From: Owenia fusiformis
Lineage: Eukaryota; Annelida; Polychaeta; Sabellida; Oweniidae
Direction: 5' to 3'
NCBI GenBank assembly: GCA_903813345.2
Contig: CAIIXF020000010.1
Location: forward strand, 34,091,425 to 34,155,424
Length of the DNA stretch: 64,000 nt
In this document: positions 35,317-47,745 of the stretch, piece by piece
Layout: every line of letters begins with the position of its first letter
Position numbering within the stretch: position 1 is the first letter of the stretch
The notes under the pieces: model-generated
Databases searched by the model: none
Told to the model about the DNA's origin: nothing
The model's input: the letters and a program-made list of their open reading frames with translations, nothing else
Position numbers and translations under genes: made by a program

Positions 35317-35478
35317 CTGGTATCGAAAAATCTGTCCGCTGTGACGGAGCGTGCTATTTTGCAGAGAAACACTAAGAAATCCACACAATATATTTTTTGC
35401 TCATATGTTTTGCTATATCAAAGAAATTTACTGACTCCATCGGAATGAATATATCATTTGCGGTTAACTTTAACTTAT

Positions 35479-35666
35479 TGGACAGATAACATTTTCTTTT
35501 ACTGGACATATTTTGATTTGCATGACTATTTGTACATAAGGGTCATATGAAAATTGAACCACTAAAACAGAAGTAATTTAAGGGAACTTTCTACTATATC
35601 CGCCATGCTATCTGACCCGAACGAGACACCTGGTGGTGAAACTGGTAACTACTTATTCGCATCTGC
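35479..35666 (+). repeat. dispersed repeat, inverted copy at 52497-52676
   Basis: TGGACAGATAA, CATAAGGGT, CCACTAAAAC and CACCTGGTGG.GAAACTGGTA match the reverse complement of 52497-52676 in the same order. No open frame. Confidence 0.7.
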
Positions 35667-36059
35667 GTTATTGATAAAGTGAAACATCAAAGTGCGCGAT
35701 GATTGACAGATAAGAAAATACCCCGTACGGAACAACTTAAAAACTAAAGAGAGAATCAGATCTAGCGAGCAGGCAAACAAAAAATTGTTTTAATTTTAAA
35801 ATATTTTGTGTTCATACGATTCCTTGTCATGATCTATTTTCTAAAAATACCCAAAGAGCAAACTTTATAATCTCAGGAAAACTAAAGGTTTTTACAAAAA
35901 TGTATTATTTTTCTATTACAATGGTTACCATTCTAATTATGTGGGACAATTTAAGCATTTTTCACCCATTTTTGCATTTTGAATCCATAATAACGTCACC
36001 AAATAACATATCATGATACGTTTGGTATTGTATTTGAGAATAGATTGGTAGGTCCATGG

Positions 36060-37828
36060 GCTTTCAATTAGTTGCTTGTAATTTTTTCACCCCGGCATAG
36101 ATCTGATTCTGCCTTTAATTTTGATGGCTGTTTTGCCCAATGATTTAATCCTCTGCAACGCTTATGTTTAACAATAATGAATATCAGCGAGACGGCGATA
36201 AAAATGGAAAGGTTTTCCCGGGAGCTTCTCCAAAGTAGTTTTAAAACGAAATTCAATCAATAGATGGCAACTCACTCAAATCTTTAAAAAGAGACATATG
36301 TTTTGAGTCACTCTGTAGCTACTAGTCAGGTTTGACGTCATTACGCATACGGGAATTGTGGGATCGTTTTAATTGGTTACAGAATCCGTTCCCATAGTAA
36401 ATTGATAACTAGTGCTAAATAGGCTTATTTTGTGATTATCTTTGGTTTGGAAATCGAATGGATAATATCTAATTATACGCCGAAAGTGAGTAAATATTGA
36501 TATCAGTGCAATAAGACGGCTAATCGTGAGCCATTCAGTTGTCACAAAAATCAACAGATCCAGTCAATTGAGGTGAGTAAAAACACATTCCATTTTTTTT
36601 CATTGGGGACTGTTCGTGTTAGATTTCTGAGGCTGTATTTTTATCAGACTTGCCATTGAATCAAACAATGGACCAACTGTTATAAATAGGCTATTTGTTA
36701 AACTCTGCTGTTTGGTCTTTTTGTAAATAATGGTTTACTGTTGGAAATTAGATGCAAGCCTAGAGTTATAAGGTCCCTGGGCTCCCCTTATGATTTTTGA
36801 CGTACTCTCGGGTATTGGCTACATGTTTAAAGTCCCATTTGTATAGTCCTGGTACTGGATAACATGTGTGTGCTCCCGGCGTGTTCTCCGGGCATCTATG
36901 CAGCATCAAGTCCACTTTCAAATAATCGGCCAGAGATAATTTGACAACACAACAGTTAAGATGAAAGGTTGCAGTGGTGTGAATTTATCCAAAAGCCTGG
37001 TTAGCTAGCATAATTACCATTGCGTCCAAATATGGTCAAATTTTGATGTATTTACCCTTTTCTCAGAAAAAGTAATGCTTCTATCCCGGGCTTCCAGCTA
37101 GCCAGATCTTATACACGTCCTCAGTAATTATACCATCACTCAGATTTAGCCAAAATCATCACGTAAATAGTTATGACTAGTTTGTGGCAACCCTTCCCCC
37201 TTTTCAGTTGGTCTGGTTAAAAGGGCACATAGCTTCAGCAATAATTAAAGTCAAGATATTATACCTAAAATTCATTCTTATGTCATTTTATAGTAGTATA
37301 CTGGTTAATATTCTATAATTACAGATCTGTAGTAGATTCATATTTCACACACTGATCATATGTAATATTTATGGTATCATATCTAATACATGTAGATACT
37401 CTATTTTGTTATCTAGTATTGTGACGTTTTCAGATGTAGCAGTGGAGACGTAAATTGTCAACGGCTCAACCAAATTGTGGAATGATTTGAACAGAATATA
37501 GACTAACGTGCGATAAGTAAGAATGATATAGTTGTGAGGTTAACGTTTCATGAAAATTTTTATAAAAGCTTGAGGTCAACAGTTTTGGATTGAGGTGAAC
37601 AATCTTGAAAAAGTAAACAATTCAATGTGGAGGTCAACAATTAGGACAGAGAATAGCAAAAGAGAAATTTTTGATCAGGCATACAGAGTTGACATTTAAA
37701 GGAATTAATTAACAACATCCCGGGCCGACAATCTTTATATCCCAAGTCAACAGTCTTTTCATATCATAATCGTATCCCGTAACATGAAGAAAAGAACATT
37801 ATGTTTATTTCAATCACTATGAAACAGA
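36060..37828 (+). promoter_or_regulatory. probable 5' region of PDE8
   Basis: Non-coding. A full palindromic CRE (TGACGTCA, 36333-36340) and a CCAAT-type ATTGGTT (36371-36377) lie upstream of a consensus donor, GAG/GTGAGT, at 36573. A non-coding first exon ending at 36572 is therefore possible, with TGAAACAG/A at 37827 as its acceptor just before the ATG. TGACGTCA also occurs elsewhere in the window, so the CRE may be chance. Around 37573-37640 there are AGGTCAACA repeats. Confidence 0.3.
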
Positions 37829-38080
37829 ATGGGTTGTACGCCCAGTATTCATGTTTCTCAAACTGGCGTTGTATATTGTCGAGATAGTGACGAGTCTACC
37901 TCACCCCGTCCATCAAACTTAACAGGAGCAACAGGGACAAAAATTAGCGATACCGCCACAGGAAGTGGTGCGAGAGGGGGGTCAAGTATTCAGGGCTCAA
38001 GCTCTGGGAAATATCGAGCGTTGGAGACACGACGTGGAACGATTGAGGCAGAAACGCAAACTAGTCACATGATCATGAAG
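37829..38080 (+). CDS. PDE8: PDE8 cAMP phosphodiesterase, first coding exon
   Basis: Encodes residues 1-84, ending at a phase-0 donor, AAG/GTAAGT. PDE8 is a high-affinity cAMP-specific phosphodiesterase with REC-like, PAS and catalytic HD domains; only the N-terminus is in this window. The opening [13 protein letters not shown] and [11 protein letters not shown] follow vertebrate PDE8B almost residue for residue, and the EAETQT block is also kept near the exon end. Between them lies a Ser/Gly/Thr-rich linker. The Met-Gly-Cys start is a myristoylation and palmitoylation type signal, so the enzyme is probably membrane-associated. Kozak context is strong (A at -3, G at +4). No later exon was recognised in the next 26 kb, which fits the very long first intron in vertebrate PDE8 genes. 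Confidence 0.9.
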
Positions 38081-39118
38081 GTAAGTAGCGACATTGTCAC
38101 TGTGTTATGTTATAAATCTTGTAGTGGAGTATATTTATTTTGCCATAATTTTGTTTTCATTTTTAGACTTATCTCATATTCAAACAAATTTTCTTTTGTT
38201 CAGAGCCACTCTTGACCTTGCAAAAATTCATGATCAAAAATCAATCGTTCAAGTGTTGTATTTCCCTTGCAAAATTATCAAGTAAAGAGTACTAGATATG
38301 TACTTTTATATTTTAAGCTTATGCAAACCACTTGAGAAATTCTATGACTCTGTCAGGACAAAAAATCTAAAATGTCATTGTTGTGAATTTTTAAAGGAGA
38401 CATGTTCTCTAATAATGTTTTTAAATGGTGTCCTTTTTATAGAATTATACTAAATAGAACTCTTTTGTGTTACTCAGCTTATGAGCTTTCTGAAAGGTAT
38501 TTCAGTTGATCCTTTACTGTTAGGTAAATCCTAAACCAATTTGGATGTGTAAACAATAGTTAGCCCACCCAGTAAATAAAATTTCAACGTGGGCAAATTT
38601 TAAATGATAAAATAGACTATAAAAAAGACGAATTTGCACCCTATAAAATAAACATACATTACACAAACATTGTTCATTATATAGAAATATGAGAAAATTG
38701 GTGCCCTCAAATTTTAGAGAAAGAAATAAAGTGAAAATTCCTGATGATTGTGATATTTGAATTGCTGGTAGGTTATTCTTTGTAAATCATAGTTGTATGG
38801 GGTTAAACTACCAATGTAAACACGGATTGAAAAGAATTTAACTTACCAGGAAATAATCAAACTAAATACTGTTGTTGAAGAATATTAGAGACACTCAAGT
38901 ATTTTAACTCTGAGCCAAATGTATGTTTAGATTCTGCACTGCCAATCTCAACTTTAGTTCATGAAACAGTACTGTTTTTTACAGCATTGAACGGTACTCA
39001 AAACAGTACTGGTTAAAACAGCGGTACACTGATGTTTGATCAATATTGTTAAATTTAAACAACACTGTATAGCAGTGGTATGTTGTAATTATATGGTCAT
39101 TTTGTAATTATTTTTTTT

Positions 39119-39165
39119 TTGGGGGGGGGGGGGGGTAGAGAGAGGGGCGGGGGGGGAGGGGATGT
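39119..39165 (+). repeat. G-rich tract
   Basis: A T run followed by 17 or more G and a GGGGCGGGGGGGGAGGGG stretch. G-quadruplex formation is plausible, and assembly accuracy here is doubtful. Confidence 0.7.
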
Positions 39166-39767
39166 TATTGCTGAGGATGGGTCATTTGTCTCTAGCTGCG
39201 TCATTGGAGCTCCATATCTGAAAAGTTCATATTTCAATTTGATATTAAAAATATTGTATCAACTTTAATAGTCTTGTTCCTGTGTACCCCTCCACCTATG
39301 TAATTCACCTTTACCAAGGCAACATAGTACAGAAGAAGAAGTAGTTAAGGGGGAGTCGGGAGGGGAGTCCAAGATCTTAAAGAAGATAGACTACAACATG
39401 GGCTAAATTAGACGATGGACCCCAGATCATTTTTGGGAATTTTGATATTTTTGGACTGAGATCAATAAAAAATAACAAGTGAAATGATTTGATTGTATTG
39501 TTTTGACAAGAACAAAAACCGTAAATTTGTTAAATTTGGCAAACTGCCAGTTTCAGAACATTGACTGCTTTTTATTATTATTATATATTTTGGCAGATTT
39601 GAAAAATAGCAAAAAATGTCAATGCCTTGGCAAAGAAGTAATTGATTAAGATTTATATTGGGAATCTTGCACAGAATTGTTCATGGTCAAACCAGTTTGA
39701 TGTCTTTAGAAATATGCATTGAGTCTATAATTACATTCATAGTTATTAACTAATTAACATGGTTTTT

Positions 39768-39853
39768 ATGTCACCACCAAAAAGTTTTTTGTGATCGTGA
39801 TTGGCGGTTGGATCGGTGGTTCCTAATTGTCAGTTGACAAATGGTGGTGACAT
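39768..39853. repeat. 86-bp inverted repeat (ATGTCACCACCA ends)
   Basis: ATGTCACCACCA and TGGTGGTGACAT are exact inverted ends. A related palindrome, ATGTCACTACC…GGTGACAT, is at 57739-57764. Confidence 0.55.
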
Positions 39854-40326
39854 TTTGCATGTTAATACCTTCTATGCTTTTTCATGAATCTACGAGTCTT
39901 TGATGTCCAAGAAATAAACATATCTTGACATTTTTTATAAACATCCATAATAAATTACCTAATTGTACTTTGATTACATATATTTGTTCATGCATGTCCT
40001 GTTGTTTTATAACTCTTATAATTATTTTTCAGCCAGTACTTTCAATAAACATCTCCTAATATTTAACGATGATCGGGTTTATATGACACTCTGATCTATC
40101 TGAACACTAATTAATGAAAATTTGTTTTTAATTGATTAATTATGCATATTTCGTGTAAAGCTGAGACGGATTGATTTTTCAAAAATGACTCCTCTTTGTT
40201 CTATTGTGAAAAGTTAAAACATTTCAGGGTTATTTTAACATGGGAGTCAATGGGAGAAAAATGAAACTGGAAAAAATGTTTTGATCGGGAGTTGTTCGGA
40301 TAAGATAAGTGTTTGGATATGCTGTT

Positions 40327-40546
40327 CAGGCCCGTAGCCAGGATTTGCCAAGGTTGGGGGTTCAGTTTTCAAAAATTTCCAGGGGGGTTCACATTTGACA
40401 ATTTTGGCCCAAATATTGATAAAATCACTTGAGAAGTGCTCAAAATGGTGAAAAACTGCATGATTTTGAAAGAATTTTTGGCCAGAGGGGGGGGGGTTGC
40501 CCAAACTCTGCGAACACCCCCCCCCCCCCGCCTGGCTACGGGCCTG
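40327..40546. mobile_element. 220-bp MITE with 16-bp perfect inverted ends
   Basis: CAGGCCCGTAGCCAGG at the left is exactly inverted at the right. GCTGTT flanks it on the left and recurs at the right, overlapping the last G. The body is G- or C-rich with GTTCACATTTGACAATTTTG. Fragments of the same family are at 22132, 43499, 28210 and probably 16040 and 20128. Confidence 0.8.
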
Positions 40547-41289
40547 CTGTTTAGGTGCTAAATGAAAGCAATTTATTAACAGTGTCTGTGTAAGACTGTT
40601 TATATGAATGAAAAGGTGTTTAATAACCGTCACTAATAATCATTAATTGGTTTTCACAATATGGATTTTAATAATTAGTAACATGCTTATGTTAGCTAAT
40701 GGATATGTACAATGTACATGTTAAATTGGTATTGTACTAAATGAATTGTATGTGTATATATCAAAACCCTGGTTTTAACTCGGATGGGGTGGCCTGGAGG
40801 TGGGGGAGGGGGATTAGCTAGTGGGGATGGGGAGTGGGAGTTATTGTGGCTCCCATAGCCTCTGCTTATCACTGGAGGGATTCCTAAGCAGTCGTAGTTC
40901 TGATGAATCATAATCAGAATAGGGGAAGGACATTACCTTTCGGAATTAAAGCATGCAGGAGGGATAAAGTAAGAACCCCATGTCTGAATCGATGTATAAC
41001 ATTATTGCATACCACATAACTTTTAACATTAATATGCACTGCCGATATAAACGAGATGGTTATGACGTACAAAGAGTAGGGTTACACTGATTATTATTAT
41101 ATCCGATAGAAACGAAGTAGATCTATAAATCGGTTCATATTTATGATATTGGTATCCATGTTATTAGTAAATCTTTGACATTGATTTTCTCCATATTGCT
41201 TTTTTCCAGCTTTGACATTTAATATACGTGCTTATTGCGTAGCAAAACTTGTAAGTTCAGCCAGATTGCAACCCTGTCTTTTAAAAATG

Positions 41290-41430
41290 AAACAAAACCT
41301 ATTTTGATTCAAAACCTAATTTGATATAAACCCAATTGAATACAAAACCTTTTTTTATACAAAACCTATTTTGACAAAACCTGTTTGAAAAGATCATTTT
41401 GATAAAACCAATTTTGATACTTTCTGTAAA
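41290..41430 (+). repeat. degenerate ~20-bp tandem repeat
   Basis: AAAACCTATTTTGATTC and variants (AAAACC.A.TTTGAT) repeat about seven times. Confidence 0.65.
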
Positions 41431-42234
41431 GCTATTTTGATTCATTTGTGATGGAATATTTGTATTTAAATATTTGCAGGCCTTTGAATAATTGTAGATA
41501 CATTTGTTATTTAACAAAATGTAAGTGCTTTTTTTTAAATGTAGTCTAGATATAGTTTGATACTTTTACACTGCAGCATATGCCCATGGGCATCTAGCGG
41601 CATGATTTTATAGTGTATATTATGTAAGAAATTATGAAATAAATTGAATTAGAAATTGTCATAGCCACATTGTGTTAGAGCCACTATTTTTGGGCCAGAA
41701 TACTCTATCAGTGTCTGTAACAATAAGTTTGTAACATCATTGTTACACTTATCAAGGTGGTGCCATTTTGTTTTTAAAACCATTTTGACCATCTCATTTG
41801 TTTATTTTATCCTTGTTTTGTTACAATAAAAATGTTTGACAATTTAGATAATTCTCCAATAAGTTATTGTTAAACGAGGTATAGAATCCAACTGTCATAT
41901 TGAAAATCACATTGTGGTTAGGATAGAGGGTTAACAAGGCAAAAGATTGGTTAATGGTTGGTGAAATATGTAGACTATAGAATTGGCAAATAGAAAAGAG
42001 AACGGTAGTGTGTTATCATTCATTCAAATGGCTTGAAAATGTTGAAGTCTGGAGTGAAAAATATGGTCCAACTTTTGGATTTAGACATCTTGCTGGATTT
42101 AAACATTTGCTGAGTAGTCAGTCAATTATTTACAGTAGATTAAATGGATTTATTTGTTAGTGAAACATATTATTTTGTTCATCGGCTTGGAAGCATTTTG
42201 TGAGCAGTTATCTACTTGAGATTCTAGAAATATG

Positions 42235-42350
42235 CTTGCACCCGCCTGAAAACTGATTTGCACCCGCCTGAAACTGATTTGCACCCGCCTGAAAACTGAT
42301 TTGCACCCGCCTGAAAACTGATTTGCACCCATCCTAAAAGCTATTTGTAC
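42235..42350 (+). repeat. 22-bp tandem repeat derived from the 45100 MITE
   Basis: TTGCACCCGCCTGAAAACTGAT repeats four to five times. The motif is the inner TTGCACCCACCTGAAAATCCAT of the MITE at 45100-45307, here amplified. Confidence 0.75.
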
Positions 42351-42409
42351 CCATTTGTATCATGTTAAACTTATTACAGCAAGCACCTTTATCTGATTGT
42401 TTTACCAAA

Positions 42410-42580
42410 ATTGCCTGTGGTTTTACCAAAATCACCCATCGTTTTGAGAAATCACCTCTTATTTTATCAAATTTTATCAAAATTACCCATTGTTTTGGGA
42501 GAAATAACACGTTGTTCCAAAATCACCCATTGTTTTGAGAAATCACCCATTGTTTTTCCAAAATCACCTGTTGTTCTGAG
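42410..42580 (+). repeat. ~28-bp tandem repeat
   Basis: AAAATCACCCATTGTTTTGAG-AAATCACC units with variation, about six copies. Confidence 0.7.
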
Positions 42581-43294
42581 AAATATTGCAACTCTTTCTG
42601 TGTTCACATCACAACTTTAAATAGTTTTACCTGTCCTTTTCAGTCATTTTGTTTGTTTTCATGAATTGTTATTATATAATTCTGCACATATTAAACTGTA
42701 TATGATCATCAAATTACATAATTACTATGATTGTTTTAAAGCCAAATACTACACCAATAATATATGTGATTTGTAAGAAATTGATACAACAGAATACAAA
42801 TCTAGAGATTGCTGATGTAGTGTTTCATAATATTGATGCTTAGTGTTATTGCGTAACCATAGTTACAAATGAGAAACTAGCGCAATCAACCTATATTACA
42901 CCTTGGATTAGCAACCGTATGATAAATGTCACTGTGATTCGTTGGTCTCGATTTATATCGGAAAATAGAGTTATTACAGTGGAATTTTATTGAAGTCACA
43001 AAATTAAGTAGTTTAGTTTTTTAGATAGATAATGGCAGATAGAGGAAGAATTAAAATCATTGATTTCGTACTATTCTTCAGTTCTATTGTTTCCATATAA
43101 TTGCATTCTCCATATGTTACATAGATGACAAGGTAATAATTATGGTCTATGCTTAATGGTTATTAACATACCAATTTCATACTCGCTTACCATTTTGATT
43201 TTATGCTCCAGAGATCACCATAGAAACCATTCTGATACGTATTGCATCATTCAAGGTTGCATCTAAGATGAAGTTGTGACTAATCACAAGTCTA

Positions 43295-43498
43295 AGTGAT
43301 CTCCAAAGGATTTTTTCTCAAGTGGGTGCAAAATTCTCATTTTCACAATCCAGACCAAAATTGATGAAATTATGCTCATTTTTCATGTTTTTTCTCATTT
43401 TCAAGTGGGTGCAAATGGATTTTCAGGTGGGTGCAAGCCTATTTTCAAAATCTCAGATGGGTACTGCGGCCACTTGCTTTAATGCTGGGGAGATCTCG
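43295..43498 (-). mobile_element. MITE, diverged inverted copy of 45100-45307
   Basis: The reverse complement follows the 45100 copy along its whole length (GTGGGTGCAA motifs, TTTTGGTCTG, GGGGAGATC end), with damaged termini. Confidence 0.8.
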
Positions 43499-43612
43499 GA
43501 GTCTGTAGCCAGCTTTTACCAGGGGAATGAGGGTGGGGGGGGGGTCACTTTTCAGAAAATTCGAAGGGGGTTCATGTGTCACAACTTTGGTCCAAAATCA
43601 CTTGATAAATTC
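43499..43612 (+). repeat. GTAGCCAG-type repeat fragment
   Basis: GTCTGTAGCCAGCTTTTACCAGGGG, then GTTCATGTGTCACAACTTTG, resemble the body of the 40327 MITE. Confidence 0.55.
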
Positions 43613-44025
43613 TAAGAGTGTTGAAAAGCTGTATGAACTAAATTGGTAATTGTAATCTGATTAAATCAGTTGTGTACGAATGTTAAAATCTTATTGAAAA
43701 TTACATAAAATGATTAAAACAATATCTAAAACTGAAGTTGAAGCTTTGGAGCTGATCAATAGAATTATTATTTATATGTTTTGTTGCCTTGGAAACTGGA
43801 TTGGGAAATGGCGATGATAAAATTTGAATATTTTCATCAAATAATGTTGTCATATATCATAATGTCTCTGTTCCTATAATTGCTTTGCTAACCTTCAATT
43901 ATCATGGCAACTCTAAATCTATATGCAAATGTGACATTTAAATGTTCCCTATTACAGACATTTCACATGGTAATTTCTTCATTTAGTATATTCTTGTAAT
44001 ATGTTTATTGCATGCATTTTATACA

Positions 44026-44190
44026 GGGTGTTCCAGAAGTAATCACAAGTAACCATAGCAACCACAACTACCTGCTCTTAACAATTTTTACAAATTATAA
44101 TTTTAGTTACAATAGTTGAAAGATTCTGGAGACAATGATGCATATTTAACAAAATGCTACCACCATTCCTCTTACTTTTTGAACACCCTT
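44026..44190. mobile_element. mariner-type MITE remnant
   Basis: Starts TA-CAGGGTGTTCCAGAAGTAA, close to the 18155 mariner end, and closes with a decayed TTTTTGAACACCCTTGA. Confidence 0.5.
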
Positions 44191-44664
44191 GATAGACCTG
44201 GTTACCCCCTACCCCATCTCCCCCCTTCCCCCTCCTCCTCTTCCATTATCATTTTTTCGCCACAGAGATCTATAAAATAAGAGTTGGAAAGACAACTCAG
44301 CCTGAGTCAGCCTGGTCGATTAATTCATTATGATTTACAAGAAAAATATTGGAATATCGTTAATGCCATTTTTTTCGCTTGATGGACAACACGGCATAAT
44401 TCAAATTCATGAGACGTTTACCAATACAATTAATTATAATTCGTCCTAGCCTGGCAAGTGTAAGGTCAGTGATTTCATTCCAGGAACCAGAGCAAAATAC
44501 TATAAGTTATTGAATGATTTGAAGTGCAATGCAGGATTCTGTTCGAGAAATTCTGTATTTGCAAGTTCGACTTTGTCTCGTACCAATATCGAGAAGAGAA
44601 TATACATGTATCCTATAATGTTTTTATCGTGTGATCTTAGGCCAATCCATTTTACTTAGGAGAT

Positions 44665-44790
44665 AATCTCTAGGAAATGTTCTGTATTCTCTGTATTGCT
44701 ACTGAGATTGTCCAAGCCATACCAATATTTTCTGTATTGCTATGGAGATGATCAATGGGGATAATCTCAGTAGCAATACAGATTGGTACA
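44665..44790. repeat. inverted repeat around TCTGTATTGCTACTGAGAT
   Basis: TCTGTATTGCTACTGAGATT at about 44689 is inverted at about 44763-44783 (ATCTCAGTAGCAATACAGAT), with a third partial TCTGTATTGCTATGGAGAT in between. Confidence 0.65.
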
Positions 44791-45099
44791 GCACAAGAAC
44801 TGACCAATCAGAGGGCTTTATTTTACAGATCATACGATAATAGTATATGTGGTCAGAAGAAATTAGGGAAAGGATAAAAGTTGATTCTGATGTTGTTGCT
44901 TATTTATTTATTTATTAAATTTATTTATTTAGATATACAGGGTGATCCCAAAAATGCAACCCTCCATTTCTTCAATATTTTTCTTAAATGTAGGTAAATT
45001 GCTTTGAGATTTGACAACCAAGGACTTCATTCAATGTGGAATTGAATGTTTTAATAATCATAGTCTTATATTGATAGAGTTATGGTTGTTTCAAAATAT

Positions 45100-45307
45100 C
45101 AGTGATCTCCCCAGCATTAAAAAAACAAGTGGGTGCAGCACCCACCTGAGATTTTGAAAATAGGCTTGCATCCACCTGAAAATCCATTTGCACCCACTTG
45201 AAAGTGAGAAAAATCATGAAAAATTGGCATATTTTGACCAATTTTGGTCTGAATTTAAAAAATGAGAATTTTGCACTCACCTGAAAAAAATCCTGGGGAG
45301 ATCACTG
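45100..45307. mobile_element. 208-bp MITE with perfect 15-bp inverted ends
   Basis: CAGTGATCTCCCCAG at the left and CTGGGGAGATCACTG at the right. It is inserted in the dead mariner. No clear 8-bp duplication is visible, and the body carries repeated (T)TGCACCCACCTGAAAA. Confidence 0.85.
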
Positions 45308-45309
45308 CT

Positions 45310-45936
45310 TGCTCCAGATGTCATCAATTTCACTGAAAACAAACTTGCAATGTTCAGGGAAAACTGTTCATAACACGGATGCATTTTTTCCCATTGCTTG
45401 TTGGAGTTCTGCAATTGCGTAGGGTTATTTTCATACACATTATCCTTTAAATAACCCCATATATAGAAGTCAGGGGCATTGAGATCAAGACTGTGAGAAG
45501 ACCATGGGTTCTCCGTCCTAGGAGAGATAATCTTCTCATAGAAATGACTGGTGAGCCAGGCTAAGCTATCATTAGAAGTGTGAGGAGTAGCTCCATCCTT
45601 CTAGAACCACTGTTCTTGTCTATTGAAGCCTCTATGTCACTCTAGAACTGCCTAGAACTTCCTAGGAATGCCAATATTGCGCCGTGTGTTAACAGTAACA
45701 GTGTTGGCATTATCAACCTCAAACGAAAAGGGGCTGATGATTTCATGTTTGGAAATTGGCAGCCCAAGCTGTGCATTTAACAGAATGAAGGGGCCTTTGA
45801 ACCACTTCATCTGGAATTTGTGATCCCAGAACACATTATTTCTTGAGTTTACATGTTCAGAAAGAAGGGAATGTGATTCATCCGAAAACCTAACATTAGA
45901 AATGGACGACATTACAACATATTTTGGAATGACCAT
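45310..45936 (-). pseudogene. mariner/Tc1-type transposase remnant
   Basis: On the minus strand the fragment reads FSDESHSLLSEHVNSRNNVFWD (first catalytic Asp), then GPFxFEVDNANTVTVNTRRNIGI. After a frameshift it reads SLDLNAPDFYIWGYLKD (third catalytic Asp) and VYENNPTQLQ. The order and motifs identify a Tc1/mariner transposase, but stops, frameshifts and a missing N-terminus make it inactive. Confidence 0.8.
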
Positions 45937-47639
45937 AACTCTATCAATATGAGACTATGATTATTGAAACTTTGCCAGATGATCCCACATTGAATGCAGT
46001 CCTCGTGTGCCAAATTTCAGAGCAATTAACCTTCATTTAAGAAAAGTATTGAAGAAATGGAGAGTTGCATTTTTTGGGGTCACCCTGTATACTTTTTTTA
46101 ACAGTAGCTTTCTTACATTAAGGTGCATCTAATCGAAAAATATTCTTTTTGACATGTTGGTTAAAAACAGCACATTTTATCAAACCAAAATGAGCTTTAA
46201 AAAGAATAAAAACATAGGCATGTTAATAATTGCTTTACTTATTTAGTTTTAAAAGAAAATAGTTTTAATCTGAAAGAAATTGATTATGTTCAGTTATATT
46301 TTTAGCGAAAGGAATGGGATCAGTTTGAATTAGTGATGACGTTTAGATATTGACCTGATCATTTAACAAATAGAAATGATAAATACTCTTCTTGCTATGA
46401 AGTCCTCTTGAAATCTTGTTTTTAAGGAGATTTTCAGAGATTTGCATGTAAAAGATAATAATTTGCTTCTTTTTTGATGATATTTTTGGATTTTGTTTGA
46501 AAAAGAAGAACTTATATAAATATATATATGTTTCTCTTTATTCAAAAGGTCCGGCTAAATCCACATTGACACAATGTTAAAAAATCCAAAAAAGTTAATT
46601 TATTCTTTTATAGATCCCATCTCAAGAATCTAGTTGCAATCTAATTGAGTTTTACATTGATCTGATTGGTATTTATGATTAATCAGCAATTAAGTGATTT
46701 TTGTCAGTTGGCTCCATATTTTGAATGGTATTTTGGCATGGCCAAAACCAGTACTGCCATCTATTCATCATCTTTATAGCAACTCCTCTCTTTACTTATC
46801 ATGCAGACTTTAAATACGTTGCTACACTTGTTGGAAAACATTCTGAATTGTCAAAATTCATCGACATTTTCCCAATATATTGCATTCAAGCCAAGCAAGA
46901 ACTGTGGCAAGGTCAATAGATCAATATTAACAAGCAAAATATTGAAAATGTTAAATTGGATTAAATTGATCGAAATTAATGCGACATTTACCAGAACGTG
47001 AACCAAGCACGAGGCTAGGTCATCCAATTCTCTAATCGCAAGCAAACTATCGAAATGTTAAATGCTCTTTTGTAATATTAATTGCTGTTCAGAATTTGTC
47101 ATACTGATGAAAAATATGCAAAACTAACAGGATCTAGCCTGGCCGATCAATTTACTTTACAAGAAAAATATTGAAATGTTAAATGCTTAAACTCTTATTA
47201 ACTGGTGCAAAATTGATCCAAATTGATATGACATTTTCTGGTTCAAAAAAATACGAACCTGACCTGACCTGAGAGTCAGTTGATTTGTTTTAAATGCAAA
47301 AATGCTCCGATGAGTATCGAGAGACTTAATCATTTGGTAATTTGCATAAAATAACACAGTTATATCATCTGGTAATGGATTGTAATTTTGTTATGCTACC
47401 ATTTAGTTAATGTTTTTTCTGTTCATAACATGTTTAGTAATTTCATAGATAACCTTTACATGGTTACGTCGTTCGAGATCTGAGATCATTTTTTGATTTG
47501 ACGTGCTAAATCATTAACACATACCTTCAGGACTGACGATTGAAATGCCAGGAGTGTCTTGTTTTCAAATGCAATTTACAACACAAAAGATTGAAATAGA
47601 AATCATATTACTTATATCAGTTTGTAGATAAAACTCTAA

Positions 47640-47745
47640 ATTGTAAAAAACTGCGAAAAAATGAGACACTTCATTCAAATTTTAGAGAGAAATTGCAGCG
47701 AAAGTGTGAGCAGACGGATGTGTTTTATTGACAGGTTGTTACTAT
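47640..47745 (-). repeat. dispersed ~120-bp repeat, minus copy
   Basis: TTCAAATTTTAGAGAGAAATTG…GAGCAGACGGATG is the reverse complement of the ATCCGTCTGCTC…TTTGAATAA family seen at 51110 and elsewhere. Confidence 0.6.

Larger units (their letters stand above)
44938..46087 (-). mobile_element. dead mariner-like element with ~150-bp inverted ends
   Basis: Starts CAGGGTGATCCCAAAAATGC and ends with the inverted counterpart. TA duplications are at 44936-44937 and 46088-46089. The inverted ends (about 44938-45090 and 45935-46087) are ~85-90% alike by eye. It contains a broken transposase and is itself split by the 45100-45307 MITE. Confidence 0.85.

Noticed and set aside
40696-40911. Proline-rich minus-strand ORF
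   Set aside because: Proline runs come from a G-rich tract; no other coding support.
43322-43615. 97-residue ORF
   Set aside because: It runs through the 43295 MITE and a G-rich repeat fragment; the MITE copy at 45080 gives a similar false ORF.
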